In this document: positions 59,372 to 64,000 of the stretch, piece by piece
How positions within the stretch are numbered: the stretch's first letter is position 1
How the letters are laid out: the number at the start of each line of letters is the position of its first letter
DNA from: CBDBUR01 sp965209065
GTDB lineage: Bacteria; Pseudomonadota; Alphaproteobacteria; JAPOUT01; G958296285
DNA length: 64,000 nt
Assembly: GCA_965209065.1 (NCBI GenBank)
Contig: OZ242373.1
Location: 1,364,001 to 1,428,000 of the forward strand
Reading direction: 5' to 3'
The notes under the pieces: generated by a model
The model's input: the letters and a program-made list of their open reading frames with translations, nothing else
What the model was told of the DNA's origin: nothing
The model's database searches: none
Translations under genes and position numbers: made by a program

Positions 59372-60381
59372 ATTTTTTTCTTTTGCTCCCCATTTTTTTC
59401 TTCTGAAGGATTAACGATATGATAGAAAACATCTTCAAGTCTGCCTCCTTCTACCGCTAAAGAGCGCAGGGGAATATTTTCTTTATTGGCTTGGTGTCGT
59501 ATTTCTTGGGCGATTTTTTCGCCTTGCTGATTTGCTTTCGGAAAAAAGGTAATGCGTGTTTCGTTTCCTTTGACGCGGGTTTCGAGAGAGAGCACAGATT
59601 TATTATTTTGAAAAATATCGACAAGTTTTTGCTGGTTGCGCGTAGCGACGCGCGCGGATACCGCATTATAGTATTTAGACCGCGCGGCGAAAGCGGCGGG
59701 GGTTTCATCGACGAGCACATTTCCTTTATGCATAATCAGCACACGGGTGCAAAGGGGTTCGACTTCTTCTAGGATATGAGTTGAAACAATAATCGCTTTC
59801 GTTTTAGCCATAGAGCGAATGAGGGAACGGACATAGCGTTTTTGGTTTGGGTCTAGACCATCGGTTGGTTCATCGAGGACAAGCACCGGCGGGTTGTGAA
59901 AGATAGCTTGGGCGAGTCCGACGCGTCTTCTAAAGCCTTTAGACAAATTGGCGATGGGTTCGAAAACGACTTCGCTCAAGTCGGCGAGCTCGATGGCTTG
60001 CTCGATAGCTTTATTAGCTTCTTTGTTTGAGAGTCCGCGCGCGCGCGCAGCGAAGCGCAGGAGATATAGGACGGGCAGGTCGTGCCACAAGGGAGCGCCT
60101 TCGGGCAAATAGCCGAGCATTTTTTTAGCGGCGATAGGTTTATCAGCGACATTACATCCTTTAAGATAGATATTGCCGGCAGAAGGTCTAAGGAAGCCGG
60201 CGATCATTCTCATTGTCGTAGTTTTACCTGCGCCATTGGGGCCCATAACGCCAAGGACCTCGCCGACTTTAACATCAAAAGAGATGTGATTGACAGCGCG
60301 AATATTGCCAAAGAATTTAGCAACTTTCTCTAAGCGGATAAATGGTTCGTCTAGATTTTGCTGGCTTATTTTTTCTGCCAT
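59368..60381 (-). CDS. ABC transporter ATPase, GldA/NosF-like
   Basis: A 337-residue ATPase. Walker A GPNGAGKTTT near residue 50, signature LSKGFRRRVGLAQ, Walker B VLVLDEPTDGLDP and STHILEEVEPL are all intact. A C-terminal region of about 100 residues follows, as in multidrug/Gld-type ATPases. It leads the ATPase-permease-GldG-DUF4340 operon. The cargo is unknown; gliding is not implied in this lineage. Confidence 0.9.
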   Translation of the reverse strand: MAEKISQQNLDEPFIRLEKVAKFFGNIRAVNHISFDVKVGEVLGVMGPNGAGKTTTMRMIAGFLRPSAGNIYLKGCNVADKPIAAKKMLGYLPEGAPLWHDLPVLYLLRFAARARGLSNKEANKAIEQAIELADLSEVVFEPIANLSKGFRRRVGLAQAIFHNPPVLVLDEPTDGLDPNQKRYVRSLIRSMAKTKAIIVSTHILEEVEPLCTRVLIMHKGNVLVDETPAAFAARSKYYNAVSARVATRNQQKLVDIFQNNKSVLSLETRVKGNETRITFFPKANQQGEKIAQEIRHQANKENIPLRSLAVEGGRLEDVFYHIVNPSEEKNGEQKKKI

Positions 60382-60428
60382 TTTGCTTTACGTGTCCTTC
60401 GGGTTGATGATTCATATAATATAGCACT

Positions 60429-60464
60429 AAAAACCCCCGCATAGCGTGCGGGGGTTCGTTTTTT
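60429..60464. terminator. Rho-independent terminator after the BI-1 family gene
   Basis: A perfect 10-bp stem (AACCCCCGCA at 60432-60441 and TGCGGGGGTT at 60447-60456) with a 5-base loop. On the minus strand it ends in TTTTT, so it terminates the BI-1 gene before the ABC operon; TTTTTT on the plus side would let it work in both directions. Confidence 0.85.
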
Positions 60465-60481
60465 AATTAAAAGAAATAAAT

Positions 60482-61207
60482 TTATTTTCTATCACCAAAG
60501 AACTGGAGCATAAAGAGGAACATATTGAGGAAGTTAATATAAAGCGAGAGTGCGCCAAGCACGACACTTCGGCTAAGCATAGCGCTCGCGGCACTTCCCA
60601 TTTGGCTAAGCTGTAGGTAAGTATTTTTGAGTCTTTGGACGTCCCATGCGGTAATGCCGGCAAAGAGCAGCACGCCAATAGCGGAGATGGCATAATGAAG
60701 CGTGGTGCTTTGCATAAATAAATTGACAATCATAGTCACGAGCAGCCCGATAAGAGCAATCATAAAGAAAGTTGAAAGCGGCGATAGGTCTCGTTTGGTT
60801 GTATATCCATAGAAGGCGCAAGCGGAGAAAGTAATCGCGGTAATGAGAAAAACACGCGCGATAGATTGACCTGTATAAAGCAAGGAGACATAGCCGAGCG
60901 AGAACCCTTCTAAAACGATAAAGCTCCAGAACAAAATTTGGAGGGTGGATTGCTGTAAAGTATTCACCTTAAACATAAGAAAGAACAAAATGCCGAGAGG
61001 CGCAAAGTTCAGCACGAACAGGAGCGCGGGATAATTTTGCGCGAGGGTTAGATAATATCCGCTTGCGGCGGCGAGATAAGCAACGCCCCCAGAAACAAGA
61101 AGAGATAGAGCCATCAAGTTAAAGACTTGAGACATATACTTACGCAAGCCTTGGTCGACCATTTCGCTTGTTTGAGCGTGGGTCATATTTTTATCAAAAT
61201 CTGCCAT
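60482..61207 (-). CDS. Bax inhibitor-1 family (YccA/YbhL-like) membrane protein
   Basis: A 241-residue protein with seven hydrophobic segments. The N-terminal part MVDQGLRKYMSQVFNLMALSLLVSG and the C-terminal GALSLYINFLNMFLFMLQFFGDRK with its charged end are BI-1 landmarks. Bacterial members are thought to act as pH-sensitive calcium leak channels or to bind FtsH. AGGAGG precedes the ATG, with its own promoter and terminator: a single-gene unit. Confidence 0.93.
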   Translation of the reverse strand: MADFDKNMTHAQTSEMVDQGLRKYMSQVFNLMALSLLVSGGVAYLAAASGYYLTLAQNYPALLFVLNFAPLGILFFLMFKVNTLQQSTLQILFWSFIVLEGFSLGYVSLLYTGQSIARVFLITAITFSACAFYGYTTKRDLSPLSTFFMIALIGLLVTMIVNLFMQSTTLHYAISAIGVLLFAGITAWDVQRLKNTYLQLSQMGSAASAMLSRSVVLGALSLYINFLNMFLFMLQFFGDRK

Positions 61208-61237
61208 TTTAGACCTCCTAGTGTTTGTCTATATTTT

Positions 61238-61266
61238 AATATAAGGTTTCGCGGGGCTTTTGTCAA
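61238..61266 (-). promoter_or_regulatory. sigma70 promoter of the BI-1 family gene
   Basis: On the minus strand a perfect TTGACA (61266-61261) and TATATT (61243-61238) are 17 bases apart. The ATG is about 31 bases after the -10 box, with CTAGGAGG between. This is one of the strongest promoter matches in the window. Confidence 0.78.
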
Positions 61267-61312
61267 GCCCACGCACACGCTAGAGCAAGGGGCACAAGAG
61301 GCATAAAAAGAG

Positions 61313-61340
61313 CTCCCCCTCTCTAAAAAGAGAGGGGGAG
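61313..61340 (-). terminator. Rho-independent terminator after the surface protein gene
   Basis: A perfect 12-bp stem, CTCCCCCTCTCT (61313-61324) and its complement (61329-61340), with an AAAA loop. On the minus strand it is followed by CTCTTTTTATG, so it ends the large surface-protein gene, whose stop is 36 bases upstream. Confidence 0.85.
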
Positions 61341-61376
61341 ATTTGGTTTATCCCCCAATAGAAGAGCGTTCCCGTT

Positions 61377-64000
61377 TTAGCGGCAAGCAGTAGCAGTGCT
61401 ACAAGTCAGGCTTGCGCCCCAAAGAATGATGGGGTGCGCGGCGGTGCCTGTATAAACAAGCGCGGGTGCATTAGCAACCCCATTTTGCCCTATGAATAGA
61501 GTGCGCGGCGCATCGGTGCTGAAAACATCTGCTTGAGTAATGCTCACTTGCGCAGCAATTAGAGCCTCAGCATCCGTTAGCACGACCGCGCCACCTGCGG
61601 TGATAGCTATATTACCAGCGCCTCTATAGAGCGTGCCGATGAGATTGACATCACCGCCCGCCGTTAGAGTTAGGTTGCCATTAGAGCGCCTACCATATCT
61701 TTGCTCGAGAATGATATCTTCACCTGCTTGAATAGCAACATCACCATCAGGAAGAATAATGCTACCGCCAGCTCTTAGGATAACATTACCAGCCGTCATA
61801 ACAGAGCTGTCTGTAAGGATAATATCGTTCATTGTTTCAATAACAATATTGTTACCACCTGTGGTTTGGATGCCAGCGTCATACACAACTCTATTAGCAA
61901 CAATTCTGACATTGCGTTGGCTGACCCTAACACTTCCAGTGTCGCTCATTGAGCGCAAGACAAGCGTTCCAAAACCTATATTCAAGTTGTTATTTAGCTC
62001 AATGTCATTCATCGCGATTAAATTGACGTTTTGATTGTTAGCAACATCGTCAGGCATTTCAACCATCTCGTCAGTGTCTATCATAATGTTCATGCCAGTT
62101 AGAGTAACCGGTTTGGTTTTAGAGAAGATGACGATGGGGGCGTTAATTTCTATATTATCGCTTGCCGCAATCTCAGCATCAATGATGATAATTTCCGTTG
62201 CTTCTAACACGATTTTCCGTGTCACGCCGTTGCCGCCCGCGCCCGTGCCAACCTTATCTGCCGAGATAACAATACGATTGGCTTTAATGGTAATAGGCAT
62301 ATCGGGAAGAATCAAATTACCACCCTCGTCCGCATTGACGATGAAGTCTTTGTCATCTTCATCGGTGAAGTCGACTATGTTGTCCTCTAGATTATCTTCA
62401 TCTGCAAACGGGTTGCCTGCTTCAAAAGCGTCCATTAGGTCTATGTTTTTATCTGCGCCGTCGCCGCTGTAAAGAGCGAATTGCGTTGCCCAAGTTAAGC
62501 GTCCTTGAATTTCAGCACCCAAGTAGCTAATTCTTGGCGCACCCTCGGCGGTGGAAGTAATCGCGCCATCCTCATCTACTACATTGATATTGAACGTAAC
62601 CTCTGTCGGCTTGTCTGTGGGGAAGAGCGCACCATCTTGCGAGAGCTTGATAAAGCTTGCGGTAAGCGCGGTGGGGTCGGCAAAAGTGATAACGCCTGTG
62701 TCGCCTCTCTCATCACCAGCGATGAGATCCAATCTGCCTACACCAACATCAAACCCGCCTGATAGAGCAAGATTGCCGGTGGCGGTAACCGTAAGATTTT
62801 GAGTGGAGGTTGTGCCTACTGTCGGTGAAGTGAGCGTGATAACAGCACCGAAAATGCTGGTTGCCTTCTCGGTAGAGAAGTTAATCTGCCCGACAACAAT
62901 AAGACTTAGGTTTTCTTGCGTGATAACTGCCGCCTCATTGACCGTTGCGGTCGATTGCGAACGCACCACACCACCAATAGTTATATTTTGCGCGTTGATG
63001 CTCGTTCCATCAGCATGGGTGAACATAATGTCTTCATCATCACCTGCTGTTAGGGTCAAATCAACGCTGGCGAAATTTATATTTTGCGCGTGTATGGTGA
63101 TAGAACCACTAGCCGTGATACCCAAAGAAGCTGTGCCCGCCAAGGCTGACGTTGCTTCGCTCCCTGTTCCAGAGAGGACTATATTCACATCCCCTGCCAT
63201 GATAATGCTGGCACCCGATATAGATAGGCGAGTGGCGCTTAAAGATAGATTGCCCGCTCCAAGAGTAACATTCGACCCAATAGAGATAACAGCTGAAGCA
63301 CTGCCCTCAGTTGTCGGCACAATAGTAATAGATAAATTCCTATCCGTAGCCGCCATCCAAGCAGCAAACGTTATTCCATCATCAGCTGTTCTAATTAAAT
63401 TGAGGTTAGCCACCGTAAGCGTAGCAGGGCTGGCATCAACAAAAGCACCACCTTGCGACCAGTTAAATGTCGTGGTGGCGATAGTTGGCGTTCCAGCGAA
63501 AGTGGCTTGACCGCTTGTGGCGGTGATAGCAATCACCTCCGCCGTGAGTGTGCCCGTTCCGCTAAAGGCGATATCGCCTCCGCTTGTGATGGTTAAAGTG
63601 CCACCTGTTGTTGCGGGAGTTGTTCCTGCCGCCGCAACTGTTCTACCGAGATCGATATTGCCTGATAGAGCAACCGCACCTGTGGCAGCTACTATCGTCA
63701 AGTTTTGACCGCTTGCGGTAGGCGTGCTATCGGCGGCAGAAGCCAGCGTAATATCAGCACCCGAGATAGCAGTTGGCTTGTCGGCAGCAAAGTTGAGCGC
63801 ACCATTCGCCGTTAGGGTGAGGTTATGGCTCGCAGCCACTATTTCTTCTGCATCGTCAGTTGCTGGTGTGATGGTTTGCGCTCTAACAACGCCACCGATG
63901 GCAATATCGTTTGCCTTCACATCAGCGGCTTTGGTGAAGATGATTTCACCACTTGCCGATAGGCTCAAGTCGCCCGTGCCGGTGTTGGTGTTGCCGTGTT
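61377..64000 (-). CDS. filamentous-haemagglutinin-like surface protein, C-terminal part (5' end outside window)
   Basis: The frame is open to the window edge, so at least 873 residues are visible and the start lies beyond 64000. The sequence is a chain of short beta repeats rich in Ala, Thr, Gly and Asp (NLTLTAGGDVNLIG, AGNIAITAGGAVVLTD, AGNVILRAGGSIILPD), as in beta-helical FHA/HMW-type exoproteins. A segment of about 95 residues near the start of the visible part (ANDIAIGGVVRAQ) recurs about 300 residues later (AQNITIGGVVRSQ). An acidic stretch (DEDNLEDNIVDFTDEDDKD) could bind calcium. The only cysteines are two at the very end (LTCSTATACR). No toxin domain follows. The secretion partner is not in the window. 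Confidence 0.82.
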   Translation of the reverse strand, partial: HGNTNTGTGDLSLSASGEIIFTKAADVKANDIAIGGVVRAQTITPATDDAEEIVAASHNLTLTANGALNFAADKPTAISGADITLASAADSTPTASGQNLTIVAATGAVALSGNIDLGRTVAAAGTTPATTGGTLTITSGGDIAFSGTGTLTAEVIAITATSGQATFAGTPTIATTTFNWSQGGAFVDASPATLTVANLNLIRTADDGITFAAWMAATDRNLSITIVPTTEGSASAVISIGSNVTLGAGNLSLSATRLSISGASIIMAGDVNIVLSGTGSEATSALAGTASLGITASGSITIHAQNINFASVDLTLTAGDDEDIMFTHADGTSINAQNITIGGVVRSQSTATVNEAAVITQENLSLIVVGQINFSTEKATSIFGAVITLTSPTVGTTSTQNLTVTATGNLALSGGFDVGVGRLDLIAGDERGDTGVITFADPTALTASFIKLSQDGALFPTDKPTEVTFNINVVDEDGAITSTAEGAPRISYLGAEIQGRLTWATQFALYSGDGADKNIDLMDAFEAGNPFADEDNLEDNIVDFTDEDDKDFIVNADEGGNLILPDMPITIKANRIVISADKVGTGAGGNGVTRKIVLEATEIIIIDAEIAASDNIEINAPIVIFSKTKPVTLTGMNIMIDTDEMVEMPDDVANNQNVNLIAMNDIELNNNLNIGFGTLVLRSMSDTGSVRVSQRNVRIVANRVVYDAGIQTTGGNNIVIETMNDIILTDSSVMTAGNVILRAGGSIILPDGDVAIQAGEDIILEQRYGRRSNGNLTLTAGGDVNLIGTLYRGAGNIAITAGGAVVLTDAEALIAAQVSITQADVFSTDAPRTLFIGQNGVANAPALVYTGTAAHPIILWGASLTCSTATACR

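Noticed and set aside
62803..63510. Long plus-strand open frame opposite the surface protein gene
   Set aside because: Its Val/Ala/Pro-rich low-complexity product is what the antisense of the repeat-rich adhesin frame gives; the minus frame is open over the whole region and has a terminator.
1..64000. CRISPR arrays, tRNA or rRNA genes
   Set aside because: No evenly spaced direct repeats with spacers and no tRNA- or rRNA-like segments were noticed; the gaps between genes are too short for most of these.

Overview
The window comes from a compact genome that looks alphaproteobacterial. The gene orders point that way: atpHAGDC without the F0 genes and next to priA, mdh-sucCDAB-lpd, rpsP-trmD-rplS-leuCD-leuB-asd, envC-ctpA-rppH, and ccmABCDG beside acnA. 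Genes are tightly packed. Many neighbours share ATGA or TAATG start/stop overlaps, and several convergent pairs overlap at their stops. I cannot fix the genus. The mix of flavin monooxygenase, acyl-CoA dehydrogenase, haloalkane-dehalogenase-like and D-amino-acid-type enzymes would suit a free-living heterotroph, possibly marine (inference).

Layout. 1-12 kb holds accessory and redox metabolism: a catalase 3' end, a short DsbD, an SDR, a metallo-hydrolase, a MaoC-type hydratase, an acyl-CoA dehydrogenase, a Baeyer-Villiger-type monooxygenase, then a five-gene minus-strand cluster (HD protein, DNA glycosylase, cytochrome c, aldonolactone oxidase, PLP barrel enzyme) and a haloalkane dehalogenase homologue. 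12-14.9 kb is envC-ctpA-rppH. 14.9-19.8 kb is the F1 ATP synthase operon. 26.3-29.9 kb carries priA, a transaldolase and xerC. 29.9-39.2 kb is the TCA operon (lpd, sucB, sucA, sucD, sucC, mdh) with phhB. 39.2-47.5 kb carries a tyrosine phosphatase and the asd-leuB-leuD-leuC-rplS-trmD-rpsP operon. 47.5-54.9 kb holds dapF, mtaB, the cytochrome c maturation genes and acnA. 54.9-61.2 kb holds a secreted DUF1223 protein, a Gld-like ABC system and a BI-1 family membrane protein. 61.4 kb to the end is the 3' part of a large filamentous-haemagglutinin-like surface protein.

Two insertions stand out against this conserved background. The first, 19850-26265, is an AT-rich 6.4-kb element bounded by perfect 24-bp terminal inverted repeats and an exact 8-bp target duplication. 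It holds an IS1595-type transposase, a complete type III restriction-modification pair (mod, res) and three small genes. It therefore reads as one transposable unit carrying its own restriction system, and it landed between priA and atpH. The second, 42404-44086, is a single AT-rich gene wedged between leuC and leuD. Its protein joins a DUF262 (GmrS/ParB-like) domain, an HNH nuclease and a C-terminal RAMA-like domain, the make-up expected of a modification-sensing restriction nuclease. It is translationally coupled to leuC.

Other unusual points: bS16 carries a long Ala/Glu-rich acidic tail and bL19 in the same operon carries a Lys/Ala-rich basic tail, while rimM is missing from its usual place between rpsP and trmD. 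Short in-frame and intergenic tandem repeats occur in dsbD, at the atpG-atpD junction and in rpsP. No tRNA, rRNA or CRISPR array was seen, and no gene-free stretch exceeds 300 bases.
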